Assembly (NCBI GenBank): GCA_037440525.1
Contig: JBBITW010000031.1
Span: forward strand, 1-25,889
Direction: 5' to 3'
Source of the DNA: JBBITW01 sp037440525
GTDB taxonomy: Bacteria > Desulfobacterota > BSN033 > UBA1163
DNA: 25,889 bases
Below are positions 6,900 through 13,768 of the stretch, piece after piece. The notes beneath the pieces are model-generated. The model was given only the letters and a program-made list of their open reading frames with translations. It did not search any database and was not told the origin of the DNA. A program made the translations under genes and the position numbers. Every line of letters starts with the position of its first letter. Within the stretch, counting starts at the first letter, position 1.

Positions 6900-8249
6900 T
6901 CAATCCTTTTCCAATATTCGATAAAGAGTGGTCCTATCTATTCCGAGGATTTCGGATGCCTTCTTCTTATTTCCCCCTGTCTCTTTAAGGACTTTTAATA
7001 CATATCTCTTTTCCATTTCCCTCAGTGGCAATAATTTTTCGGGTTCCTTTATTTCAATTCCCTTTATCTCTTCAAATATCTTTTTAGGCAGATCTTCTGG
7101 AAGGATTATGGGATTGCGTGCAAGGATTACTGCCCTCTCTATTGTATGTTCTAATTCTCGAACATTTCCTGGCCATGAATATTTTGTGAGAATTTCAATA
7201 ACTTCTGGGGAAATATGTGATATCTTTTTACCATTTTCCTCAGAAAATTTTTGAAGAAAATAGTTTGCCAGAAGCGGTATGTCCTCTCTCCTTTCTCTAA
7301 GTGGTGGAAGGTTAATGGAGACGACATTTAATCTATCAAATAGGTCCTCTCTAAATCTTCCACTTTTCACAAGAGGTTCTATTGGCTGGTTCGTTGCAGC
7401 AATAATACGCACGTCAACCTTTATACTATCTACCCCTCCAACCCTTTTTATTTCATGTTCTTGAAGGAATCTCAGAAGTTTTGCCTGTGTAGATAGGCTC
7501 AGATTACTCACCTCATCCATAAAGAGGGTTCCGCCATCTGCCTCTTCTATAAGTCCTTTTTTAGATGTGATTGCCCCTGTAAAAGCCCCTTTTACATGTC
7601 CAAAGAGTTCGCTTTCCATCAATGTTTCTACCAGTGATCCGCAATCTACAGGGATAAATGGTTTTCCATTTCTTGGACTATTATAATGAATTGAACGGGC
7701 TATTAACTCCTTACCAGTTCCCCTTTCTCCATAGAGAAGGACTGTCGATTTTGTATTCGCCACCTTTGCTATTGTTTTATATACATAAAGCATCTGCGGG
7801 GTTCGGCCAATAACATTTTTAAATTGATATTTTTCTATGAGTTCCTGGCGATAGAGTCTATTCTCCTCAATCAACCTCCTCTGTTCAAAGGCTCTACGCA
7901 CAGTGAGCTTTATCTCCTCAAGTTTGAAAGGTTTGCTTATATAATCAAATGCTCCTTCTCTAATAGCCTCAATAGCAGTGTCAATAGAGCCAAATGCAGT
8001 AATCATTATAACAGTGGTCTCTGGAGAGTTCTTTTTAAATTCTCTAAGGACCTCCATCCCGTCCTTAATTCCCATTCTCACATCTGTGATAACGATGTCG
8101 AAGAGATTTCTTTCTGCAAGCGAAATGGCCTCTTCACCTGAGAGGGCAGTTCTGACTTCATATCCCTCTTTGGTTAGGACTTCCTTTAAGAGATCAAGGG
8201 TTACTGGGTCGTCATCAACAATTAGAAGGCTATACCGATTTCTGTTCAT
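6900..8249 (-). CDS. NtrC-family sigma-54-dependent response regulator
   Basis: This is the transcription activator partner of the kinase upstream. It has a receiver domain (1-120) with acidic VDDD near residue 11, phosphoacceptor D56 in DIVITDVRM, and K107 in SKPF. An AAA+ domain (about 145-385) carries Walker A GERGTGKE (about 174-181), the sigma-54 contact loop GAFTGA (221-226) and Walker B GGTLFMDE. A Fis-type helix-turn-helix lies at the C-terminus (GNKKKASEILGIDRTTLYRIL). I chose the ATG at 8249 (449 residues): it opens the receiver fold directly and AAAGGGAATGAGG precedes it. The frame is open to 8312, but that extension would only be kinase-gene sequence in another frame. It overlaps the kinase gene by 20 bases. 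It should activate sigma-54 promoters not seen in this window. Confidence 0.93.
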   Translation of the reverse strand: MNRNRYSLLIVDDDPVTLDLLKEVLTKEGYEVRTALSGEEAISLAERNLFDIVITDVRMGIKDGMEVLREFKKNSPETTVIMITAFGSIDTAIEAIREGAFDYISKPFKLEEIKLTVRRAFEQRRLIEENRLYRQELIEKYQFKNVIGRTPQMLYVYKTIAKVANTKSTVLLYGERGTGKELIARSIHYNSPRNGKPFIPVDCGSLVETLMESELFGHVKGAFTGAITSKKGLIEEADGGTLFMDEVSNLSLSTQAKLLRFLQEHEIKRVGGVDSIKVDVRIIAATNQPIEPLVKSGRFREDLFDRLNVVSINLPPLRERREDIPLLANYFLQKFSEENGKKISHISPEVIEILTKYSWPGNVRELEHTIERAVILARNPIILPEDLPKKIFEEIKGIEIKEPEKLLPLREMEKRYVLKVLKETGGNKKKASEILGIDRTTLYRILEKD

Positions 8250-9915
8250 AGACCTCATTCCCTTTAAATGCAGGGATAAAGATTGAGAATGTGCTGCCCT
8301 TTCCAACTTCACTCATAACTTCAAGCTTTCCTGAATGCTCTTTAACGATATCTTCACATATGGCTAACCCGAGTCCGCTTCCCTCCCCAACCTTCTTTGT
8401 TGTATAGAAGGGATCGAAGATCCTCTTTTTCGATTCTTCTGTAATCCCGATCCCTGTATCAGTAATTGATATTTCTAAAAATTCCCTTTCTTCTAAAGAA
8501 AGAGGTGAAGATATGGTTTGGGTCTTTATCTCCAGCGTTCCTCCTTCAGGCATTGCATCTACTGCATTTGTAATTAGATTGAGGAATAATGTTTGTAAAT
8601 GTGTAAGATCCCCTAAGATTAAAGGAATTTCGGGATTAAGAGAAGAGATAAGTTTTATATTTCGGGCGTAAAGCCAGGGTCCACAAAGATTTATAAGTTC
8701 TTCAAAAATATTATTGATATTTAATGGTTTAAACTGGGGTTTTGGTTGGCGGGTAAATGATAGGATATTCTTTACAGAATCTGCCAATCGGTCAAGTTGA
8801 GATTCAATGACCTCCAATCTTTTTCGATCTTTTGGAAGCAGGTTTCCTTCCTGTAAGGTTAGTTGAATATAACCTGAAATTGAGTTTAAGGGGGTACCAA
8901 TCTGGTGAGCCAATGTTGCCGTCACCTTGCCAAGGGCTGCGAGTTTTTCTGCCTGGCTGAGTTCTCTCTGTGATTTGAACAGGGCCTCGTTCAAGAGTCT
9001 CAACTCCTCATTCCTTCTTGCAAGTTCAGATGTTGCCTCTTCAATCTTTTTAGTCAACTCCTCATTAAATTTACTTATCTGTGATAAAAGTATAATATTT
9101 TGCTCATTGGCATCACGGATAGTTTTTAGCATTCTATTAAAATGCGTTCCAAGTATTCCTAATTCATCCTCACTTTGAATATTGACCTGGGTCTCTAAAT
9201 AACCTTTTTCCGCCTGAGACATTGCCTCAACCAATTTCTGAAGTGGATTTCCAACAAGCCTTTTAAATGAGAGGCTAAGGATTATCAGGATAACAAATAT
9301 ACTTGAGAATGTGAGGATAAATGTCCACTCTTTTTTTCTACTCAAATAACTTTGAGCCTCGTGAAGTGAGCTTATGATCCTGATTCCTCCAATAATCCTC
9401 TTGCCTGAATGAAGTGGGACAATAATTTCGAGCATCTTTTCACCACCATCTTCCAGTATTGACGACAAATACTCTTCCCTTTTTAAAGCCCTGATTTGAT
9501 CTTCGCTTAAGTTTATGGGAATCTTAAGGTTATCCCTCGAGGTTGTGGCAAGGAGCTTAAAACCCTTTGAGGAGAAGAGGATGATGTCAATCTCATTTAG
9601 AAATGGACGGCTCAGTAACCAGTCCTCTATCTCATCACTAATCCTTTGAAGATTTTCCATCAACCTATAGTCAGGGATTCCTATATCGATCTGTTTTGCA
9701 ATATAGAGGTTTCGATCAAGGTAAAGATCGAACTGGGCCTTTTTTGAGAATTGAAAATCAAGCCAGCTCGATATTAAAAGGACAGAGGCAACCATAAGGA
9801 TGATGAGTATGGTAAGCTTTGCCTTTAATCCAAATGGTTTTTTAAAAATTCTTATTTTGAGAAGTTTCTTAAACCAATGAATAGGAAATATATAAAAACC
9901 TTTAGCAATCCCCAT
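8230..9915 (-). CDS. Membrane sensor histidine kinase (HAMP, HisKA, HATPase)
   Basis: A 561-residue NtrB/ZraS-like sensor kinase. The first membrane helix is at about 32-50, followed by a periplasmic sensor region of about 145 residues with no nameable domain, a second helix (about 198-217) and a HAMP domain (about 218-270). A coiled-coil linker (about 275-325) leads to HisKA with phospho-acceptor H337 in LAHQIGTPLNS. The ATPase domain has its N box near 446-450 (NLITNAVDAM), DTGIGI and GSGLGLAI. GAGG lies seven bases before the ATG. It is co-transcribed with the sigma-54 regulator (20-base overlap). The upstream neighbour is tatC, whose full-length frame ends only 26 bases before this start. 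The signal sensed is unknown. Confidence 0.93.
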   Translation of the reverse strand: MGIAKGFYIFPIHWFKKLLKIRIFKKPFGLKAKLTILIILMVASVLLISSWLDFQFSKKAQFDLYLDRNLYIAKQIDIGIPDYRLMENLQRISDEIEDWLLSRPFLNEIDIILFSSKGFKLLATTSRDNLKIPINLSEDQIRALKREEYLSSILEDGGEKMLEIIVPLHSGKRIIGGIRIISSLHEAQSYLSRKKEWTFILTFSSIFVILIILSLSFKRLVGNPLQKLVEAMSQAEKGYLETQVNIQSEDELGILGTHFNRMLKTIRDANEQNIILLSQISKFNEELTKKIEEATSELARRNEELRLLNEALFKSQRELSQAEKLAALGKVTATLAHQIGTPLNSISGYIQLTLQEGNLLPKDRKRLEVIESQLDRLADSVKNILSFTRQPKPQFKPLNINNIFEELINLCGPWLYARNIKLISSLNPEIPLILGDLTHLQTLFLNLITNAVDAMPEGGTLEIKTQTISSPLSLEEREFLEISITDTGIGITEESKKRIFDPFYTTKKVGEGSGLGLAICEDIVKEHSGKLEVMSEVGKGSTFSIFIPAFKGNEVYEQKSV

Positions 9916-9941
9916 ATTCAGCCTCTATCTGGTATAGGTTC

Positions 9942-10646
9942 TCAGGGCTTTCTTTTTCTCTCAATAATTTTTACAAGTATCACCACAATTTCAAAAAGGA
10001 TATAAAGTGGTCACCCCATTAATGCAATATTGAAGACATAAGGGGTTGGTGTAAGAACAGCCGAAAGGATTGCTATAAAAAGGATAGCATACCTTCGATT
10101 ATGAGTCAAAAGCCTGGTACTTATCAATTTTAAATGCCCCAGTAGTGCAAGTATAAGTGGAAGTTCAAATATAAGCCCGAATGCGAATATAAAACCTACG
10201 CAGAAGGAGACAAACTTTCCTACTGAAATCATTGGTTTTAATTGAGGGGATTGATAGCTCAAAAGGAACCTTATGCCAAAAGGCAGAGTGACAAAGTAAC
10301 AGAAAAAGGCACCGAGATAAAAGAGAGAGATAGATGATAAGAGAACAAAGAACTCTGATTTAAATTCATTTATCTTCAAAAAAGGGGAGAAGGATTTCCA
10401 GATTCGATAGAAGATTAAAGGGATGGAGATAAAGAGACTTCCAAAGAGGGTCAGCTTAAGAAGGGCAAGGAAGGCTTCAGGTATACCGTATGCCACAAGG
10501 TTTTCTTTGACAGGCCTATGAAGATAATCTAAAAGGGTCTTCGAGAATGGATATAGAAAGACCCCTGATATTATTATCACCAAAATGGTCTGTAAAAGAC
10601 CCTTTCTAAGGTTTTTTATCGCTTGAAATATCTCTTCCTGATTCAT
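9942..10646 (-). pseudogene. tatC: Sec-independent translocase TatC, interrupted by in-frame TGA
   Basis: TatC is the multi-spanning core of the twin-arginine translocase, which exports folded proteins. Motifs include the N-terminal region and HRPVKENL, FRxxxSPFL-like FYRIWKSFSPFL, and LTPTPYVFN before the last helix. Translation from the ATG at 10646 stops after 211 residues at TGA (10011-10013), right after NIALMG. The same frame continues with PLYILFEIVVILVKIIERKRKP to TGA at 9942-9944, exactly the expected last helix and tail (compare family LMAxPLYLLYE). Full length would be 234 codons, normal for TatC. The break looks like a single substitution such as GGA to TGA, or a sequence error. 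No tatA/B gene is in the window. Confidence 0.85.
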
Positions 10647-10803
10647 TAAGATCCAAAAAGAAAAATATTTTAAAATGTCTTTTATAATTTAACATAACAT
10701 AAAGATTCTCTTTCTTAAATATTAAATTGGGGAAATGGTAATTTTTAAACCCAGTGGGGCTATGGAGAGTGTGATTCAAAGTTTTGGGAAATAAAATTAA
10801 TTA

Positions 10804-11091
10804 TTATTTAATCTTTGGTTTATGGTCTAACATCTGGAGGAGAATCTTTATTTTTTTATCCTTCTGGGTGTGATGGCGTAAAGGTAAATTTGGATTAATT
10901 TTATAAATTACCTGTCTTCCTTTTTTTGATTTATTAACATATCCCTCTGATTCGAGATCAGAAATAATATTTCTTATCGACCTTTCGGTAATTCCTAATA
11001 ATCTTGACAGCTCTCGTCCAGTGATTAGTGGATTTTTAGCGAGAAGAAGAAATACTATTGCATGGTTTGTGAGAAATGTCCATCCTGCCAT
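10804..11091 (-). CDS. Small winged-helix transcriptional regulator
   Basis: A 95-residue DNA-binding protein. Residues about 10-70 form a winged helix: helix, ITGRELSRLLGITERSIRNIISDLESEGYV (recognition helix about 34-45) and the wing KSKKGRQVIYKIN. The pattern is like small MarR/ArsR-type or archaeal-type single-domain regulators. The tail is Lys/His-rich. There is no ligand-binding domain, so it may simply dimerise or sense through a partner. The ATG at 11091 has GGAGG ten bases upstream. An intrinsic terminator on the same strand stands only about 35 bases ahead of it, with an 11-bp palindrome further up, so expression may be controlled by attenuation or by its own binding. Target genes are unknown. 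Confidence 0.82.
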   Translation of the reverse strand: MAGWTFLTNHAIVFLLLAKNPLITGRELSRLLGITERSIRNIISDLESEGYVNKSKKGRQVIYKINPNLPLRHHTQKDKKIKILLQMLDHKPKIK

Positions 11092-11126
11092 TTCCGTAAA
11101 ACCTCCGTTTCATAGAATATTTTAAT

Positions 11127-11161
11127 AAAAAAAGCCGCTATCCTTGATTCTGGATAGCGGC
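11127..11161 (-). terminator. Intrinsic terminator or attenuator in leader of winged-helix gene
   Basis: On the minus strand GCCGCTATCC and GGATAGCGGC (11134-11143 with 11152-11161) form a 10-bp perfect stem with an 8-base loop followed by seven T. It lies upstream of the regulator start at 11091, so it ends an upstream transcript or acts as an attenuator. A further GGATAG (11166-11171) could pair with CTATCC (11138-11143), an alternative, weaker hairpin. Confidence 0.75.
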
Positions 11162-11184
11162 CCGACTATCCTTCCTTTTTAACC

Positions 11185-11209
11185 TCCAGAGATATTTAAT
11201 ATCTCTGGA
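11185..11209. promoter_or_regulatory. 11-bp palindrome upstream of winged-helix gene
   Basis: TCCAGAGATAT and ATATCTCTGGA are perfect inverted repeats around a 3-base centre. No T-run follows on either strand. It could be an operator for the neighbouring regulator or part of a leader RNA. Confidence 0.45.
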
Positions 11210-11240
11210 CCCTGAAATTCTTAGTCAATTTATTATAAAT

Positions 11241-11480
11241 AGAGCTCTGAAAAAGTCCTGAAATGACTGAGGAGGTAGGGTTCCAAACCCTTCGAATGCG
11301 GACACTAAGAAGTTAAATTGCTTACAATCGCTTAAAAGAAAATCAAGCATTTTCAGGGTATTAATCATTAGTGTCAAACTATTAAAGGTATTTGCTCTTG
11401 CCTGCCTCAGGCAGGCGAAGGCTTTTCCACCCCACCTCCCCAGTCCAAAAATACGTCCTTAATACTTTTTCAGAAATCTC
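11241..11480 (+). repeat. Repeat family 2, copy b (MITE-like, about 240 bp)
   Basis: The left end CTCTGAAAAAGT with GACTGAGGAGGTAGGG is inverted at the right end (CACCTCCCCAGTC with ACTTTTTCAGA). The interior is almost identical to 13141-13345 and contains the small palindrome CCTGCCTCAGGCAGG. There is no ORF. Confidence 0.85.
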
Positions 11481-11612
11481 ATAAAAGGAAAAATAATTAT
11501 ATATTAGGCAGGGCATTAGCCCTAATTGAATTAGATTGGTTTGCCATTAAATTTATTTTTGATTTTAATAATAATTTAATAAGAAAAAATTTTTTTGTCA
11601 ATGAAAAAAGTC

Positions 11613-11692
11613 GAGACCTCTGAAAAAGTCCCTAAATGACAGCGGAGGTAGGGTTGCAAAAATTCGTTTTTAATACTTTTTCAGAAATCTCT
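11613..11692 (+). repeat. Repeat family 2, internally deleted 80-bp derivative
   Basis: Only the two ends of family 2 remain: CTCTGAAAAAGTCCCTAAAT and GGAGGTAGGGTT on the left, then TTTTTAATACTTTTTCAGAAAT on the right. The middle of about 160 bp is missing. This is the usual form of a non-autonomous deletion derivative. Confidence 0.8.
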
Positions 11693-11717
11693 AATTAGAT
11701 TCCATTAGCTCCGATAT

Positions 11718-11910
11718 CCCTCAACCTCCCCTCTCCCAAATGAGGATGTGTCGAATTGAGGTGTATGCCATGTTTGTCATTCCGAGCGAAGCGAGGAATC
11801 TATAGAATTCAAACCCTTATAAAACATAGATTCTTCGGCTAAAGCCTCAGAATGACATTAAGACACAGCCCCAATGCTTGGGGAGGGGGTTAGGGTGAGG
11901 GGTTCAGACC
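11718..11910. repeat. Repeat family 1, copy 2
   Basis: The outer arms are CCCTCAACCTCCCCTCTCCC and GGGGAGGGGGTTAGGGTGAG, the inner arms TGTGTCGAATT and AAGACACAGCC. The core CATTCCGAGCGAAGCGAGG with TTCTTCGGCTAAAGCC is shared with copies 1 and 3. The right end TCAGACC matches the end of copy 1. There is no coding potential. The rest of the 11092-11948 gap is AT-rich and shows nothing else. Confidence 0.8.
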
Positions 11911-11948
11911 GGCATATACATTTATTTAGTGCTCCAATTAATAAGTGT

Positions 11949-12596
11949 TTATGATGAATATAAGCGTTTATGATGAGCCTCCTTAATCCATCGTGCGATA
12001 TCCTTTGGTTTATCAGAATCAAACAATTTTTGGCCCTTACCTACAGGTTCTTTGCCAATCACATCAGCAGTATATATATTATATTTCTTCTGTTTTTTCC
12101 CTGGATAATCTGGGTTAAGCTCAACCACAGCAGCCCCCATCCCTAATGGGCCTCCGTGTCCGGAGCCACGTGCCATGTAGAAAAAGACCGAACTACCTGG
12201 TTCTTTAAGTGCTTCAATTTTCTGCTCTATCTCTGATTGAGTAAAAATTGGTGTATCCCAGTCAACCTTCTTCTTCTCATCCAGTCTTACCTGTTTTGAC
12301 TTCTCATCTAACCATCCCTCATAGATTATCAAATCTGAGTGCTCATCAAGGGTGGTATAGTCAAGGACCTTTACTTTCTTAGCCACAGCTTCAGCCTCAT
12401 CAAAAATCCGGATATTGACTGTTGGTTCTCCAGTTTCCTTCTTATATATCACGGCCTTTAAAAGTTTTACCAGATCAGGATCCATCTTCATCTCAGTTAC
12501 CATATAATTCTGAACCGTAGCGGGTATTTCCCTCGGCCCTGAAAGTTTCTCTTTTTTCCCCTCACCCTCTTTTTCTGATTTCTTACCCCATAACAT
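11949..12596 (-). CDS. Unknown protein, longer member of a paralogous pair
   Basis: I do not recognise this family. The N-terminal 100 residues match the neighbouring 105-residue protein throughout: WxKxxExxE, then GPREIP, YMVxE, DPD, a basic-aromatic block, and LDxxxxLIxxEG(W/Y)xD. The C-terminal half (about 115-215) is unique and has a Gly-rich segment ARGSGHGGPLGMGAAVVELNP (about 143-163). There is no signal peptide or membrane helix, so it is cytoplasmic. The ribosome site AAGGAGGG is strong. The coding end lies in a 17-base near-direct repeat (11941-11957 and 11960-11976, offset 19) that changes the last codons. The gene pair sits between two copies of the family 2 plus family 1 repeats. 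Confidence 0.75.
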   Translation of the reverse strand: MLWGKKSEKEGEGKKEKLSGPREIPATVQNYMVTEMKMDPDLVKLLKAVIYKKETGEPTVNIRIFDEAEAVAKKVKVLDYTTLDEHSDLIIYEGWLDEKSKQVRLDEKKKVDWDTPIFTQSEIEQKIEALKEPGSSVFFYMARGSGHGGPLGMGAAVVELNPDYPGKKQKKYNIYTADVIGKEPVGKGQKLFDSDKPKDIARWIKEAHHKRLYSS

Positions 12597-12637
12597 ATAT
12601 CTTGCCCTCCTTTTTTATGAATTTCCCAAAATCCTCT

Positions 12638-12668
12638 CTTTGGAATAAATGACAATCTAATTCCAAAG
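12638..12668. promoter_or_regulatory. 9-bp inverted repeat between the paralogous genes
   Basis: CTTTGGAAT and ATTCCAAAG pair perfectly around 13 bases, about 45 bases upstream of the 215-residue protein's start. It may be an operator or a leader hairpin. No T-run makes it a terminator. Confidence 0.4.
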
Positions 12669-12713
12669 AAATGTATTTATAATTTCCTCAAAAGTTTAAT
12701 CAGAGAAAATAGA

Positions 12714-13031
12714 TCACCCTGCAAACTTTTCTTTACGGACAGTGTTTGTCTCTTTATCAAAGTATCCTTCCCAAAGTATAAGCTCTGGGTTTTTATCCAG
12801 TGAGGTCCAGTCTTTTACTTTTAGTCCTGCCTGCGATGCTTTATAATCATCGTAAACACGGCAGTAGAAAGACTTCTTTCCTGCTGGCCGGAGTACACTT
12901 TTAAGTTTCCAGACCCAGTCAGGATCTTTCTTCTCTTCAACCACCATATACCTGCCTACCAGTTCAGGTATCTCCTTCGGGCCTGGAAGCTTTACTTCTC
13001 CCTCTTTGGTTTCTTTTCGCTTCCAAAACAT
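12714..13031 (-). CDS. Unknown protein, shorter member of a paralogous pair
   Basis: A 105-residue soluble protein of no family I can name, clearly homologous to the N-terminal half of the next gene. Shared marks include the Trp-Lys-Arg/Gly-Lys opening, GPKEIP (about 20-25), YMVxE (31-35), DPD, VYDDYKASQAGLKVKDWTSLD (about 60-80) and LILWEGYFD (about 86-94). It lacks the Gly-rich second domain. AAGGAG lies five bases before the ATG, and a consensus promoter lies at 13100-13128. The two genes are 117 bases apart and probably arose by duplication. Function is unknown; the charged, aromatic character suggests a small adaptor or binding module. Confidence 0.75.
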   Translation of the reverse strand: MFWKRKETKEGEVKLPGPKEIPELVGRYMVVEEKKDPDWVWKLKSVLRPAGKKSFYCRVYDDYKASQAGLKVKDWTSLDKNPELILWEGYFDKETNTVRKEKFAG

Positions 13032-13099
13032 TTTTACTCCTTTCTCCTCTGAATTTATGAAAATTAGAGATAAATTATTTCATGAAATATTTTTTATGA

Positions 13100-13128
13100 A
13101 TTCTATTTCATTTATAAAAAATTGTCAA
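13100..13128 (-). promoter_or_regulatory. Consensus sigma-70 promoter for the paralogous pair
   Basis: On the minus strand TTGACA (13123-13128) is separated by exactly 17 bases from TAGAAT (13100-13105), giving a leader of about 60 bases before the start at 13031. It lies 13 bases from the edge of a family 2 repeat. Confidence 0.7.
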
Positions 13129-13140
13129 GGATTATTTTGT

Positions 13141-13383
13141 AGAGCTCTGAAAAAGTCCTGAAATGACTGGGGAGGTAGGGTTCCAAACCCTTCGAATGCG
13201 GACACTGAGAAGTTAAATTGCTTACAATCGCTTAAAAGAAAATCAAGCATTTTCAGGGTATTAATCATTAGTGTCAAACTATTAAAGGTATTTGCTCTTG
13301 CCTGCCTCAGGCAGGCGAAGGCTTTTCCACCCCACCTTCCCAGTCTATAATACTCATTTTAAATAATTTTTCAGAGACCTCTT
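13141..13383 (+). repeat. Repeat family 2, copy c
   Basis: The first 205 or so bases differ from 11241-11445 at only a few positions, including the internal CCTGCCTCAGGCAGG palindrome. The right tail after CCCAGTC has diverged but keeps AATTTTTCAGAGACCTC, complementary to the left end. The rest of the 13032-13768 gap holds a family 1 copy and no gene. Confidence 0.85.
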
Positions 13384-13491
13384 TTGAGAGTTGCCATTTA
13401 AGGAATTAAAAGCGGACTCTTAATCCTTTTAAAAGCCTTCATCGAGGTGAATCGACACTCATATAACGAAAAGATCGTCGAAATCACTGCA

Positions 13492-13521
13492 TCCCCCTCT
13501 CCCGCTGGCGGGTGAGGGTGG
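13492..13521. repeat. GC-rich inverted repeat near family 1 copy 3
   Basis: CCCCCTCTCCCGCTGGCGGGTGAGGGTGG contains CCCGC facing GCGGG with pyrimidine-rich arms facing GGGTGAGGG. It resembles the outer arm of family 1 and may be a remnant of its left side. Confidence 0.45.
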
Positions 13522-13562
13522 ACTCCTAATATATTCCTCTCAACTTAATCCTCTTCCATGGA

Positions 13563-13736
13563 TGCTGTGTAGAATTGAAGTGTATGCCATGTTTGTCATT
13601 CTGAGCGAAGCGAGGAATCTATAGAATTCAAACCCTTATAAAACATAGATTCTTCGGCTAAAGCCTCAGAATGAAATTACGACACAGCCTCTGGAGAGAG
13701 GGAATGGTCGGTACGACTCGCAACCGAGGTGAGGGG
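13563..13736. repeat. Repeat family 1, copy 3
   Basis: The inner arms are GCTGTGTAGAATTGAAG and TTACGACACAGCC. The core matches copies 1 and 2. The right arm GGTCGGTACGACTCGCAAC, followed by GAGGTGAGGGG, is shared with copy 1 but not copy 2. It ends about 30 bases before the ATP-grasp gene. Confidence 0.8.
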
Positions 13737-13768
13737 AATTTTTTTATGCATTTTTTAGAGTTCTTTAA

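Noticed and set aside
7824..8286. Plus-strand ORFs opposite the sigma-54 regulator
   Set aside because: They are antisense shadows of a strongly conserved gene with no motif or ribosome site of their own.
8250..8312. Longer N-terminus for the sigma-54 regulator
   Set aside because: The extra 21 residues have no family counterpart and overlap the end of the kinase gene; the receiver fold begins at the ATG at 8249.
9985..10013. Selenocysteine insertion at the tatC TGA
   Set aside because: ACCAC and GTGGT after the TGA can form a 5-bp stem, but the loop is long and lacks the usual SECIS features, and no catalytic Cys is expected at this TatC position. Gly or a small hydrophobic residue is usual.
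11241..13736. CRISPR array
   Set aside because: The repeats are long, few, irregularly spaced and have inverted ends; there are no regular short repeats with unique spacers and no cas gene.
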